Below are positions 41,101 to 50,161 of a DNA stretch of 64,000 nt, one piece after another (position 1 is the first letter of the stretch; each line of letters opens with the position of its first letter). The notes below the pieces were generated by a model. It was not told where the DNA came from, made no database searches, and saw nothing but the letters and a program-made list of their open reading frames with translations. Source of the DNA: Arthrobacter cupressi (GTDB lineage: Bacteria > Actinomycetota > Actinomycetes > Actinomycetales > Micrococcaceae); NCBI RefSeq assembly GCF_900099975.1, contig NZ_FNEI01000004.1, positions 1 through 64,000 of the forward strand, in the 5' to 3' direction. The position numbers were made by a program, and so were the translations under genes.

Positions 41101-42009
41101 CTACTCCCGCTTAGCCCTGGTCAGCTCCGCCCGGGCATGGAGTTCGTCGTCGGCGGGATACGCCACGTGTTCAAGGACCAGGGGATGCGGGGCTGCGAGC
41201 ACCGATTTGGCATCGCGGACGCCGGCGAGCAAGCGCTCGTGCATCCATTGCGGTGTTTCCAGCCCCTCCCCCACCCGCAGGGCGGCGCCGACCAGCGCAC
41301 GGACCATGTTGTGGCAGAAGGCGTCGGCTTGGACAGTGGCCACGAGAACGCCGTCGTCCCCGCGGTCGAACTCGAAGGCCTGGAGTTCCCGGATGGTGGT
41401 CGCGCCCTCCCGGGGCCGGCAATAGGCCCGGAAATCCTGCAGGCCCAGGAGCTCGGCCGCGCCGTGGTTCATCAGGGCCTCATCCAGCGGAACCTTGTGC
41501 CAAAGCGTCAGGCCCCTCAGCAGCGGATCCCACCGCTGCGGACCGTCGGCGATCCGGTAGCTGTAACGGCGCCACAGCGCGGAAAAGCGGGCGTCGAAGC
41601 CCGACGGCGCCAAGCCGGCGTCGTGGATTTCAATGGCACCGCGAATTCCACCAGCACCGTGGTGCCCCTCCAGGACCCTGCTGAGCGCCCCGCGCAGCTT
41701 GCGCTGCAGGGCAGCGGCCGGTTCGTACAGTCCCCCACGGGATAGGCGGGACCATTCCTCCGGCGAGAGGTCCACATGGACCACCTGGCCGCGGGCGTGC
41801 ACGCCGGCGTCGGTGCGGCCCGCCACGGTGACCCGGACCGGACGGCGGATGACCAGTTCCAGCGCGGACTCCAGGCACCCCTGCACGGTGCGCAGTCCGG
41901 GCTGCACGGCCCAGCCGCTGAACGGCCCGCCGTCGTACGAAAGATCCATCCGGATACGCAAGAACCCGCCGCCTCCGGAAACGGGGGCAGCGGGTTCCTG
42001 TTCGTTCAT
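41101..42009 (-). CDS. truA: tRNA pseudouridine(38-40) synthase
   Basis: 302 residues. The catalytic Asp67 lies in VAGRTDAGVHARGQVVH. RRYSYRI and the FCHNMVRALVGAALRVG motif complete the TruA set. It isomerises U38-U40 in the anticodon stem. It lies 32 bases downstream of rplQ at the end of the alpha operon, as is common in actinobacteria. The C-terminus extends a little past the core. Confidence 0.95.
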   Translation of the reverse strand: MNEQEPAAPVSGGGGFLRIRMDLSYDGGPFSGWAVQPGLRTVQGCLESALELVIRRPVRVTVAGRTDAGVHARGQVVHVDLSPEEWSRLSRGGLYEPAAALQRKLRGALSRVLEGHHGAGGIRGAIEIHDAGLAPSGFDARFSALWRRYSYRIADGPQRWDPLLRGLTLWHKVPLDEALMNHGAAELLGLQDFRAYCRPREGATTIRELQAFEFDRGDDGVLVATVQADAFCHNMVRALVGAALRVGEGLETPQWMHERLLAGVRDAKSVLAAPHPLVLEHVAYPADDELHARAELTRAKRE

Positions 42010-42041
42010 AGACCCAAGTCTATCGGGAAGAATTCAGCGAA

Positions 42042-42596
42042 TTACTTCTCGTCCTTGGCGGCCTCTTCGGCCGGAGCCTCGGCAGCTTCCTCAGCGGCGG
42101 GAGCCTCTTCGGCAGCGGCTTCGGGAGCCTCGGCGGCTTCGGTCTCAGCGACCTCTTCAGCCGGAGCTTCCTCAGCAACCGGAGCAGCCTTCTCGGCAGC
42201 CTTGGTGGCCTCGGCTACAACAGCCTGCTTCGGGGAAACCGGCTCGAGAACCAGCTCGATGACAGCCATGGGAGCGTTGTCGCCCTTGCGGTTGCCGATC
42301 TTGGTGATGCGGGTGTAGCCGCCTTCGCGGTTCTCCACTGCCTGCGCGATGTCGGTGAACAGCTCGTGGACAACGCCCTTGTTGCTGATCAGGCCGAGCA
42401 CGCGGCGGCGGGAAGCGAGGTCGCCACGCTTGGCGAAGGTGACCAGGCGCTCTGCGTACGGCTTCAGGCGCTTGGCCTTGGTGACCGTGGTGGTGATGCG
42501 CTTGTGTTCGAACAGCGATGCTGCCAGGTTCGCGAGCATCAGGCGCTCGTGAGCCGGACCGCCTCCGAGGCGCGGACCCTTAGTGGGGGTAGGCAT
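42042..42596 (-). CDS. rplQ: 50S ribosomal protein L17
   Basis: 184 residues. The N-terminal 120 are L17 ([38 protein letters not shown]-like basic region). The last 60 or so residues are a low-complexity Ala/Glu tail ending AAKDEK, a known actinobacterial elaboration. AGGAG precedes the ATG. It follows rpoA after 63 bases. Confidence 0.96.
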   Translation of the reverse strand: MPTPTKGPRLGGGPAHERLMLANLAASLFEHKRITTTVTKAKRLKPYAERLVTFAKRGDLASRRRVLGLISNKGVVHELFTDIAQAVENREGGYTRITKIGNRKGDNAPMAVIELVLEPVSPKQAVVAEATKAAEKAAPVAEEAPAEEVAETEAAEAPEAAAEEAPAAEEAAEAPAEEAAKDEK

Positions 42597-42659
42597 AGTA
42601 ATTTCTCCTGTAATGAAGGCCGTACTGGTCCGTCCGGGACCCGATGGCCAAGATCTGTG

Positions 42660-43670
42660 TTAGAGCTCGTCGTCGCTGAACGCGGCGTCGTCCTCTTCGA
42701 TGGCTGCGGCGCGGGCTGCAAGATCGAAACCGGGAGGCGAGTCCTTCAGGGACAGGCCCAGTTCCACCAGCTTTGCCTTGACCTCGTCGATGGACTTGGC
42801 ACCGAAGTTGCGGATGTCCATCAGGTCAGCCTCGGAGCGGGCAACGAGTTCACCCACCGTGTGGATGCCCTCACGCTTGAGGCAGTTGTAGGAACGGACG
42901 GTGAGGTCCAGATCCTCGATCGGCAGTGCCATGTCGGCAGCCAGGGCTGCGTCGGTGGGCGACGGGCCGATCTCAATACCTTCAGCTGCGGTGTTCAGCT
43001 CGCGGGCCAGACCGAACAGTTCCACCAGGGTGGTGCCTGCGGAAGCGACGGCATCGCGCGGGGCGATGGCCGGCTTGGTCTCGACGTCGACAATCAGCTT
43101 GTCGAAGTCGGTGCGCTGCTCAACACGGGTGGCTTCCACGCGGAAGGTCACCTTCAGGACCGGCGAGTAGATCGAGTCGACCGGGATACGGCCGATCTCG
43201 GAGTCGCCGGACTTGTTCTGAGCTGCCGAAACGTAGCCGCGGCCGCGTTCGATGGTCAGTTCGAGTTCGAACTTGCCCTTCGAGTTCAGCGTGGCAATGT
43301 GCAGATCCGGGTTGTGGAATTCGACGCCGGCGGGCGGAGCGATGTCCGCTGCCGTGACGACTCCGGGACCCTGCTTGCGCAGGTACGCGACAACCGGCTC
43401 ATCGTGCTCGGAGGACACGGAGAGGTTCTTGATGTTCAGGATGATCTCGGTGACATCTTCCTTGACACCCGGAACCGTCGTGAACTCGTGCAGCACACCA
43501 TCGATCCGGATGCTGGTAACAGCGGCACCGGGGATGGAGGAGAGCAGGGTACGGCGGAGGGAGTTGCCGAGGGTGTAGCCGAAGCCCGGTTCCAGCGGTT
43601 CAATGATGAAACGCGAGCGGTTCTCGGAGACTACTTCTTCAGACAGAGTGGGGCGCTGTGCAATAAGCAC
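42660..43670 (-). CDS. rpoA: DNA-directed RNA polymerase subunit alpha
   Basis: 336 residues starting at GTG 43670 ([14 protein letters not shown]) with AAAGGA upstream. The N-terminal dimerisation domain shows [21 protein letters not shown], and the C-terminal domain shows [20 protein letters not shown] and [15 protein letters not shown]. An acidic C-terminal tail ends AFSDDEL. Confidence 0.97.
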   Translation of the reverse strand: MLIAQRPTLSEEVVSENRSRFIIEPLEPGFGYTLGNSLRRTLLSSIPGAAVTSIRIDGVLHEFTTVPGVKEDVTEIILNIKNLSVSSEHDEPVVAYLRKQGPGVVTAADIAPPAGVEFHNPDLHIATLNSKGKFELELTIERGRGYVSAAQNKSGDSEIGRIPVDSIYSPVLKVTFRVEATRVEQRTDFDKLIVDVETKPAIAPRDAVASAGTTLVELFGLARELNTAAEGIEIGPSPTDAALAADMALPIEDLDLTVRSYNCLKREGIHTVGELVARSEADLMDIRNFGAKSIDEVKAKLVELGLSLKDSPPGFDLAARAAAIEEDDAAFSDDEL

Positions 43671-43751
43671 TTAGGTTTCCTTTCGGCGAGCATCCGCTAT
43701 ATGACGCAACACAGGTAGTGGAAATCGGCTTGTTTCCGTCGCTGCCGGCCG

Positions 43752-43784
43752 CGCCGCCCGGACAAATGGATTGTCCGGGCGGCG
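43752..43784. other. strong hairpin between rpsK and rpoA
   Basis: A perfect 14-base-pair stem (CGCCGCCCGGACAA/complement) with a 5-base loop ATGGA lies in the 138-base rpsK-rpoA gap, without a T-tract on the coding side. It may attenuate or process the alpha-operon transcript. Confidence 0.7.
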
Positions 43785-43808
43785 TACGGCAGGCCGCAGC
43801 AGAGTCAA

Positions 43809-44210
43809 TTAGACGCGGCGGCGCTTCGGCGGGCGGCAACCGTTGTGGGCGCTGGGGGTGACGTCCTGGATGGAGCCAACCTCGAGGCCAGCGGCCTGCA
43901 GCGAACGGATTGCGGTCTCGCGTCCGGATCCCGGGCCCTTGACGAAAACGTCAACCTTGCGCAGACCGTGCTCCTGGGCGCGCTTTGCAGCAGCCTCGGC
44001 AGCCATCTGGGCGGCAAACGGGGTGGACTTGCGGGAGCCCTTGAAGCCAACCTCACCGGCGGAAGCCCAGGAGATCACAGCACCGGTCGGGTCCGTGATG
44101 GACACGATGGTGTTGTTGAAGGTGCTCTTGATGTGCGCCTGGCCGAGCGCAATATTCTTCTTATCCTTGCGACGCGGCTTACGGACCGCTCCACGAGTCT
44201 TGGGGGGCAT
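43809..44210 (-). CDS. rpsK: 30S ribosomal protein S11
   Basis: 133 residues. [38 protein letters not shown] and the C-terminal [18 protein letters not shown] are S11 signatures. AGGAG precedes the ATG. rpoA follows directly: rpsD is absent between them, unlike E. coli or Mycobacterium. Confidence 0.97.
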   Translation of the reverse strand: MPPKTRGAVRKPRRKDKKNIALGQAHIKSTFNNTIVSITDPTGAVISWASAGEVGFKGSRKSTPFAAQMAAEAAAKRAQEHGLRKVDVFVKGPGSGRETAIRSLQAAGLEVGSIQDVTPSAHNGCRPPKRRRV

Positions 44211-44253
44211 GTTTTCTCCTACAGAAAGTTATCGGGGAAGACAACCGCTATTT

Positions 44254-44631
44254 CTAGCGGCCAGCCTTCTTCTTGCCGGCGACGGTGCGCTTCGGGCCCT
44301 TGCGGGTACGAGCGTTGGTCTTCGTACGCTGACCGCGTACGGGCAGGCCCTTGCGGTGGCGCAGGCCTTCGTAGCTGCCGATCTCGACCTTGCGGCGGAT
44401 GTCGGCGGCTACCTCGCGGCGAAGGTCACCCTCAACCTTGTAGTTGCCCTCGATGTAGTCACGCAGCTGAACCAGCTCGGCGTCAGTCAGGTCCTTGACG
44501 CGAACGTCAGCGCTGATGCCGGTGGCAGCCAGGGTTTCCTTTGCACGGGTCTTGCCCACGCCGTAGATGTAAGTAAGCGCAATTTCCAACCGCTTTTCGC
44601 GGGGAATGTCTACGCCAGCGAGACGAGCCAT
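44254..44631 (-). CDS. rpsM: 30S ribosomal protein S13
   Basis: 125 residues from ATG 44631 ([20 protein letters not shown]); the open frame extends upstream but those residues are not S13. [11 protein letters not shown] and the basic tail [19 protein letters not shown] are typical. Confidence 0.97.
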   Translation of the reverse strand: MARLAGVDIPREKRLEIALTYIYGVGKTRAKETLAATGISADVRVKDLTDAELVQLRDYIEGNYKVEGDLRREVAADIRRKVEIGSYEGLRHRKGLPVRGQRTKTNARTRKGPKRTVAGKKKAGR

Positions 44632-44655
44632 AGTGGCGGTACTCCTTGAATAAAC

Positions 44656-44705
44656 CGGAGGTCGTAGGCAGTACACCCACACTTTCAGTGTGGCCCCAGC
44701 CTCCG
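44656..44705. other. nested inverted repeats in the rpmJ-rpsM spacer
   Basis: The inner hairpin CCACAC-TTTCA-GTGTGG (44677-44693) lies inside outer arms CGGAGG (44656-44661) and CCTCCG (44700-44705). It falls 25-75 bases before the rpsM start in an unusually long 197-base gap, so it could be a leader for S13 expression. Confidence 0.5.
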
Positions 44706-44828
44706 ACCGGGGGTTCGCTGTCCGGGCTCTGTGTTGCTCAATGTCCCAGCGCAGCTTGTGCTGCCTTTATTTACTTGCGTGGGCACAGCCCAGGTTTGCC
44801 CTTGCGGGCGCTGATTCCCTGGCGGGAA

Positions 44829-44942
44829 TTAGCCCTGGCGCTGCTTGTGGCGCGGGTTCTCGCAGATCACCATGACCCGGCCATTACGGCGGATCACTTT
44901 GCACTTGTCGCAGATCTGCTTAACGCTCGGCTTGACCTTCAT
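44829..44942 (-). CDS. rpmJ: 50S ribosomal protein L36
   Basis: 37 residues, read from ATG 44942 (AAAGGA upstream): [20 protein letters not shown], then [17 protein letters not shown]. The zinc-binding C-x-x-C...C...H set (Cys11, Cys14, Cys27, His32) is intact, so this is the zinc form. It lies between infA and rpsM in the standard order. Confidence 0.97.
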   Translation of the reverse strand: MKVKPSVKQICDKCKVIRRNGRVMVICENPRHKQRQG

Positions 44943-45010
44943 GGCGTTCCTTTGCGTGTTGCAGGTGGTCGGCTGGAACGGCGCGGGCTGATGCCCTGCC
45001 GCCCAGCAAT

Positions 45011-45232
45011 TTACTTGTAGCGGTAGACGATGCGACCACGTGTGAGGTCGTAAGGGCTCAGTTCCACCACTACCCGGTCCTCAGGGAGAATCCTGATGTA
45101 GTGCTGGCGCATCTTCCCCGAGATGTGTGCAAGAACGATGTGCTTGTTGGTCAGCTCAACACGAAACATCGCGTTGGGCAGAGCCTCGGTCACAACGCCC
45201 TCGATCTCAATGACCCCGTCCTTCTTGGCCAT
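45011..45232 (-). CDS. infA: translation initiation factor IF-1
   Basis: 73 residues from ATG 45232 with GGAGG upstream. The S1/OB fold is [20 protein letters not shown], then [20 protein letters not shown] and [15 protein letters not shown]. It is the first gene of the infA-rpmJ-rpsM-rpsK-rpoA-rplQ unit. Confidence 0.97.
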   Translation of the reverse strand: MAKKDGVIEIEGVVTEALPNAMFRVELTNKHIVLAHISGKMRQHYIRILPEDRVVVELSPYDLTRGRIVYRYK

Positions 45233-45380
45233 ATCCTCCGCTAACTGTTGTTTGCCGCAGTCCTTCCCAAGGGAATCCCTGCGGACGTTTTTGGGTTTTC
45301 GGTTGCCGCTTCCTGCCCACCGGAGGACCCGGAAATCCGGATCTGTAAATGGGCGTGGCTGTGCAGACAACCAACAGACA

Positions 45381-45409
45381 ACACTACGGCAAAGCGGGCC
45401 GAATGTTAA
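45381..45409 (-). promoter_or_regulatory. promoter of infA operon
   Basis: On the minus strand TTAACA (45404-45409) and TAGTGT (45381-45386) are 17 bases apart, close to sigma-70-type consensus. The predicted leader to the infA ATG is about 140 bases. Confidence 0.6.
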
Positions 45410-45442
45410 ATCCGCTCATGCTAGCGCAGGGGCATCCTGCTG

Positions 45443-46405
45443 TCACCCTTCCCGGCCACGTTCCCCGGCCGGAAATGCGCGGAACTCCCCCGCCGGCGTC
45501 GTGATGGTTTCGGCCGCGGCGATGCCGTCAAGGATGGCGAGGCGGACCGCTTCCGCGGCCGCGCTTTGCAGGGTGATCAAGGAAATCTGCCGCGCCTGTT
45601 CCGTGCTCCGGTCGAGCGCGACGGCGCCGGTCGCCAGCGCGAAGACCGTGTCGCCGTCGGCGAGGGTATGGGAGGGATCCAGCGCCCGGGCGAGACCGGC
45701 GTGTGCCGCCGCGGCGGTCCGCTTGCACTCCGCCGGGTCCAGGGCGGCATTGGTGGCGACGACGGCGAGCGTCGTGTTCAACTCCGGTTTCCCCGGCACC
45801 TCCGGTGCGTCCGCCCCGACCGGCAGGCCCAGCGCGTTCACCACGGCGATGGCGCCCACCACCACGGGCCCGTCCGGGGAGAGCCCGTCCAGGGTCAGGG
45901 AGGCCGTGCCCACCCCGCCTTTGAACGCGCCCCTGCCGAGCACTGCTCCGGTGCCGGCGCCGGCGTTCCCGCGTACGACGTCGGCCTGCTCGCCGGATGC
46001 GGCCGCGGCGGCTGCCGCGTCGTAGCCCATGTCCGGGCCGGGCCGGGCGGCAAAGTCGCCGCCGCGCCCCAGGTCGAAAATGGCTGCGGCGGGGACGATC
46101 GGCACCACGCCGCCGGCTACCGGGAACCCGCGGCCCTGCTCTTCGCACCAGCGCTGGGCGCCGTGCGCTGCGGCCAGGCCGTAAGCGCTGCCGCCGGTCA
46201 GCACCACGGCATCCACGGTGGGGACGAGGGTGGTGGGATCCAGGGCGTCGGTTTCGTGGGTACCGGGACCGCCGCCGCGCACATCCACCGAGCCCACGGT
46301 TCCCGGCGGCGGCAGCACCACCGTCACCCCGGAAAGCCAGCCGTCTCCGGTCTTCTGGACCTGCCCCACGCGGATTCCCGGAACGTCCGTGATCTTGGAT
46401 GCCAT
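45443..46405 (-). CDS. P1-family (DmpA/NylC-type) self-processing peptidase
   Basis: 320 residues from ATG 46405; a GTG at 46423 in the same frame would add six residues. It belongs to the N-terminal-nucleophile hydrolases related to aminopeptidase DmpA and the 6-aminohexanoate-oligomer hydrolase NylC. VVLTGGSAYGLAAAHG, GTGAVLGRGAFKGGVGTASL and VVATNAALDPAECKR are family landmarks. Autocleavage is expected between Asn210 and Thr211 (ELN|TTLAVV), making Thr the nucleophile. Natural substrates of such proteins are poorly known. It is next to the infA operon but transcribed apart. Confidence 0.82.
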   Translation of the reverse strand: MASKITDVPGIRVGQVQKTGDGWLSGVTVVLPPPGTVGSVDVRGGGPGTHETDALDPTTLVPTVDAVVLTGGSAYGLAAAHGAQRWCEEQGRGFPVAGGVVPIVPAAAIFDLGRGGDFAARPGPDMGYDAAAAAAASGEQADVVRGNAGAGTGAVLGRGAFKGGVGTASLTLDGLSPDGPVVVGAIAVVNALGLPVGADAPEVPGKPELNTTLAVVATNAALDPAECKRTAAAAHAGLARALDPSHTLADGDTVFALATGAVALDRSTEQARQISLITLQSAAAEAVRLAILDGIAAAETITTPAGEFRAFPAGERGREG

Positions 46406-46437
46406 GTGGCCATTGTGCTCCACGGCGGTCCGGATAC

Positions 46438-46500
46438 GCGCGAACGTACAGTTGGGGCCCCTTTCCCGGCGAATTTAGGGCCGCAACTGTACGTTCGCGC
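46438..46500. repeat. 63-base imperfect palindrome (REP-like hairpin)
   Basis: Perfect 17-base arms GCGCGAACGTACAGTTG/complement are followed by one G-G mismatch and a further GGCCC/GGGCC helix around a 17-base loop. It lies in the 104-base gap between two minus-strand genes. There is no T-tract, so it looks like an extragenic palindromic repeat rather than a plain terminator. Confidence 0.7.
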
Positions 46501-46509
46501 TCATGGGTT

Positions 46510-47565
46510 TTAGCGGGCGTTGACGCCCTCCGCGATGCCGAGCCGGGCGAGGGAGGCACGAAGAGCCTGGGCAGATTCCTCGATGAAGCGGTCGCCGTCG
46601 TACGGGACGGCCCTCAGCTCCGTCAGTGGCAGGGCCTCACCGAGGTCCACGCGTGCCTGGTACGCGGCGGCCATCTCCCGGATCCGGGCGACCTCGGCCT
46701 GGTCCAGGTCCGGGTGCACGGCGAGCCAGGCGGGATCGTCCAGGCCGATGGGCAGGTGCAGGGTGGGTCCGGCGTTCTCGATGGAGAGCGGGAGCTCCGG
46801 GTTGGCCGCGTGCAGGATGCCCAGCACGGCATCCCAGTCGATGGACCCCTGCCCGATGGGGGCGAAGACGCGGCCGAACACGCCGTCCTGCTCCCCCAGC
46901 ACGAAGTCCCTGAGGTGCGTGGCCCGGGTATAGGGGGCCACCCGGCGGGCCGCGGCCACCGGGTCCTCGCCGCGCACCACCACGTTGGCGGTGTCGAAGG
47001 TGACGCCCAGGACGTCCGGACCCACGGCCTCGACCAGGCGCACCACCTCGTAGCTGGTGATCTCCTCGTGGGTTTCAATGTTCAGGTGCACGCCGTGGTC
47101 CCGCGCCACCGGGGCCAGCAGCCGCAGGAACTTCTCGATCGCCACCAGCTGGTCCGGCCACGGGGCGTCCGTGCGGAAACGGTCAAAGACGTAGTAGCCG
47201 GGCATTCCGCGTTGGTAGTTGGCGCAGGCCACCCACAGCTCGGTGACCCCTGCGGCCTCGTGCGCCGCTTCGATCATCCTCACCATGCCGCGGGTGTAGT
47301 CGCCGTCGCCCAGCCGGCGGACCTGGGGCGCCTCGGCGGCCGCATAGGGGTTGACCTTGGCCAGGCCCATCTGCAGGTAGAGGCCCAGCTCGTCGGCGCA
47401 GGATCGGACTTCGGCGAGCAGCCCGCGGTCCAGGGTGGGCGAGACGTCCATGACGCTGCGGAAGTACACGCCTTCCAGTCCCATCGCGTGGGCGCGTTCG
47501 AGGATGCGGACCGCGGAGTCCCCGGCTTCGTGGGGGATCTTGCTTCCATCAACACCAATTCGCAT
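46510..47565 (-). CDS. sugar phosphate isomerase/epimerase (TIM barrel), copy 1
   Basis: 351 residues of the xylose-isomerase-like TIM barrel (AP endonuclease 2) superfamily. Metal-site landmarks are complete: Glu in HLNIETHEEI, Asp in VTFDTANVVVRGED, His in RATHLRDF and Glu in LPLSIENAG. It probably isomerises or epimerises a keto-acid or sugar released by the pathway of this locus. It is the last gene of a seven-gene minus-strand operon behind an ABC importer, 81 bases after the binding-protein gene. A divergent paralogue is the first gene (53128-54219). Confidence 0.8.
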   Translation of the reverse strand: MRIGVDGSKIPHEAGDSAVRILERAHAMGLEGVYFRSVMDVSPTLDRGLLAEVRSCADELGLYLQMGLAKVNPYAAAEAPQVRRLGDGDYTRGMVRMIEAAHEAAGVTELWVACANYQRGMPGYYVFDRFRTDAPWPDQLVAIEKFLRLLAPVARDHGVHLNIETHEEITSYEVVRLVEAVGPDVLGVTFDTANVVVRGEDPVAAARRVAPYTRATHLRDFVLGEQDGVFGRVFAPIGQGSIDWDAVLGILHAANPELPLSIENAGPTLHLPIGLDDPAWLAVHPDLDQAEVARIREMAAAYQARVDLGEALPLTELRAVPYDGDRFIEESAQALRASLARLGIAEGVNAR

Positions 47566-47646
47566 TTTTCTTTGTCCTTACTGGTTTCGGAGGTCTTGGG
47601 GCCCGCCGGGGAGCGCGTGGAGCGGTCTCCGGCGGGCGGGGCGCGG

Positions 47647-49281
47647 CTAGCGTCCCCAGTTGTTGAAGGCGAACGTCGGCGAGTACTCGAAGTGCTTGAC
47701 CGGGTCCGACAGCACGGCGGTGAACTGTGCGCGGTAGAGGATGATGGTGGGCGAGTTGGCCCGCCAGGCGTCCACCAGCGCGTTGATGTAGGGCAGCTGC
47801 GAGTCCAGGTCGGGGGCGGCGTTGAGCTTGTCCATGAGCTCCGTGGTTCCCGGAATGCAGATGTGCTGGTTGTTGAAGGTGCTGCCGCAGGTCATCTTCT
47901 TGCGCAGCTCGTACGCGGCCACGGCGCCGCCGCTTTCGAACAGCAGGGCCGACTGGTACTTGCCGGTGTTGAACCTGGTGGCGAAGGCCGTGGGGGTCTG
48001 GGAATCGATGTTCACGCGCACCCCGATGTCCTCCCAGGAGGACTTGAGGATGGTCGCGAGCGTGGACACACCGGGCGATGACGGGTTGATCATCAAGTCG
48101 ATCTGCGGATCCGTGATGCCCGATTCCTTGACCAGGGCGCGCGCCCGGTCCTTGTCCAGCGGCCTGGGCGCCGAGCGCTGCGCGTCGAAGCCCGGGATGC
48201 CGGGGACGAAGGGACCGTAGTAGCTGTCCGCGTAGCCGTAGGCCACGCTGGCCTTGATCTGTTCATAGGGCACCGCATAGGTGAGCGCTTCCCGCAGTTT
48301 CGGATTGGCCGTGGTGCCCGAGGCGTTGTCCAGCGACACCGTCACCGGCGCGAAGGCCGGGGCGGTGGTGACGCGGCAGCAGTCCTCCTGGCTCAGCTGG
48401 TGCACCACGTAGGGCGGCAGGCCCAGGGTCACATCCGCTTCGCCGCGCCGGGCCTGCAGCATCAGCGTGGGGATGGAGGTGATGAAGTTGACCCGTACTT
48501 CAGCTTCCCTGGCCGGCGTGCCGTAGTAGTTCGGGTTCCGGGTGAGGACGGCGTAGTTGTTGGCCACGTATTCGTCCAGCACGTAGGGGCCGCTGCTGCT
48601 CGCGGTGTGCGAGGCCAGCCACTGGTTGGGCACGCCCTTCTTGTCTTCGCCGTGTTCCTTGATGACCTTCGGGTCGTAGATCGAGCCGCGGCTCTGGGCG
48701 AGCGTTACCAGGATCGCCGGGTACGCCCGGGACAGTTCCAGCCGCACGGTCTGCGGATCCACGACGACGACGTCGCTGATCAGGGGCGGGTCAGTCAGGC
48801 CGACCTGCAGGCCCAGGGCGCCGCAACCGCCGATGGTGAGGTTGCGCATGATCGAGTACCGCACGGCCTCGGCGTCGAGGGGGTTGCCGTTGGCGAACTT
48901 CGCCCCGGGGTGCAGGGAGAAGGTGTACGACTTCCCGTCCGGGGACACAGTCCAGGACGTGGCGAGGTCCCCTTTGACCCGTTCGGGTTCGTTGACCGCC
49001 ACGAGGGTGCCGTCGGCCTGGGGTTCTTCGTCGAGCTTGACCAGGCGGGCGTAGAAGTTGCTGGCGAAACTGTTTTCGGCGCCCGCGCAGACGAACGCGG
49101 GGTCAATGTTGGTCAGGGACGCGGCCCAGTTCACGGTGAAGGGCCGGTCAGCCGCACGGGATGACGCCGCGGGCTGGGCACAACCGGCAAGCGCGAGCAG
49201 GCCCACGGCGGCGAGCGCCGCCGTCGTCCGCTTCAGGGCTGCCTTCCCGATGACCGCCGGCCATTTCAGGTGGGTCCTCAT
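47647..49281 (-). CDS. ABC transporter substrate-binding lipoprotein, family 5 (peptide/nickel type)
   Basis: 544 residues from ATG 49281 with AAGGAA upstream. The signal peptide ends in LLALAGC (lipobox). FAPVTVSLDNASG and the long SBP_bac_5 body follow (ATSWTVSPDGKSYTFSLHPG; FANGNPLDAEAVRYSI). Such proteins bind oligopeptides, opines, glycosides or other bulky solutes. It is unusual in being downstream of all its transporter partners. The ligand presumably matches the divergent amidohydrolase; this is inferred. Confidence 0.88.
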   Translation of the reverse strand: MRTHLKWPAVIGKAALKRTTAALAAVGLLALAGCAQPAASSRAADRPFTVNWAASLTNIDPAFVCAGAENSFASNFYARLVKLDEEPQADGTLVAVNEPERVKGDLATSWTVSPDGKSYTFSLHPGAKFANGNPLDAEAVRYSIMRNLTIGGCGALGLQVGLTDPPLISDVVVVDPQTVRLELSRAYPAILVTLAQSRGSIYDPKVIKEHGEDKKGVPNQWLASHTASSSGPYVLDEYVANNYAVLTRNPNYYGTPAREAEVRVNFITSIPTLMLQARRGEADVTLGLPPYVVHQLSQEDCCRVTTAPAFAPVTVSLDNASGTTANPKLREALTYAVPYEQIKASVAYGYADSYYGPFVPGIPGFDAQRSAPRPLDKDRARALVKESGITDPQIDLMINPSSPGVSTLATILKSSWEDIGVRVNIDSQTPTAFATRFNTGKYQSALLFESGGAVAAYELRKKMTCGSTFNNQHICIPGTTELMDKLNAAPDLDSQLPYINALVDAWRANSPTIILYRAQFTAVLSDPVKHFEYSPTFAFNNWGR

Positions 49282-49282
49282 G

Positions 49283-50161
49283 TCACTTTCCTTCCAGGGC
49301 GTCGGCCATGCCGGCCGCGGCGAGCGCCGCCGTCGTTCCTTGCTGTGCTGTCCGTTGCTGTGCTGACCGCCGGTGGGCGCCGGGGACAGCATCCAGCAGC
49401 GCCCGGGTGTACGGGTGGGTGGTGTTCTCGAAGACGTCCGCGGAGGGTCCGGCCTCCACGATCTCCCCGGCGTTCATGACGGCGATGTGGTGGCTCATGA
49501 GCCGGGCCACCGCGAGGTCGTGGACGATGAAGAGGTAGGTCAGGCCCAGTTCGTCCTGCAGTTCGCTGAGCAGGTTCAGGACCTGCGCCTGGATGGAGAC
49601 GTCCAGGGCGCTCACGGGTTCGTCCAGCACCACCAGGTCCGGGTTCAGGACCAAGGCACGGGCGATCGCGATGCGCTGGCGCTGGCCGCCGGAGAAGGCG
49701 AAGGGGTAGCGCTCAGCCTGCTTGACGCTGATGCCCACCCGGTCCAGCACCTCGGACACCCGGCGCGACCGTTCGGCCGGGTCTTTGACGCCGTGCACGA
49801 TCAGGGGTTCCTCCACCAGGTCCGCCACGGTGAAGCGCGGGTCGAGGGAGCCGTTGGGGTCCTGGAAGACCATCTGGATCCGCCGGCGCATCCTGCGCAT
49901 TTCGGGCTTGGAGAGGGTGGTGAGGTTCACGCCGTCGAACTCGATCAGACCGCTGTCTGCGTCCGTCAGGCCCATGACGCAGGCCGCTGTGGTGGACTTG
50001 CCGCTGCCGGACTCCCCCACGAGGCCCAGGGTCTGGCCGCGGCGCAGTTCGAAGGAGACATCGCGCAGGATCTGCGTGCGGTGCCTGTTGCCGATGCCCT
50101 TGGCGTAGGACTTGTTCAGCTTCTCCACCCGCAGGAGCGGGGTGGCATTTTCGATGTTCAT
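49283..50161 (-). CDS. ABC transporter ATP-binding protein, DppF/OppF type
   Basis: 292 residues from ATG 50161. Walker A GESGSGKSTTA, signature FSGGQRQRIAIARALVLNPD, Walker B LVVLDEPVSALD and the switch His in FIVHDLAV are all present. The C-terminal oligopeptide-type extension runs VFENTTHPYTRALLDAVPG. It starts within the stop of the DppD-like gene (ATGA). Confidence 0.92.
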   Translation of the reverse strand: MNIENATPLLRVEKLNKSYAKGIGNRHRTQILRDVSFELRRGQTLGLVGESGSGKSTTAACVMGLTDADSGLIEFDGVNLTTLSKPEMRRMRRRIQMVFQDPNGSLDPRFTVADLVEEPLIVHGVKDPAERSRRVSEVLDRVGISVKQAERYPFAFSGGQRQRIAIARALVLNPDLVVLDEPVSALDVSIQAQVLNLLSELQDELGLTYLFIVHDLAVARLMSHHIAVMNAGEIVEAGPSADVFENTTHPYTRALLDAVPGAHRRSAQQRTAQQGTTAALAAAGMADALEGK

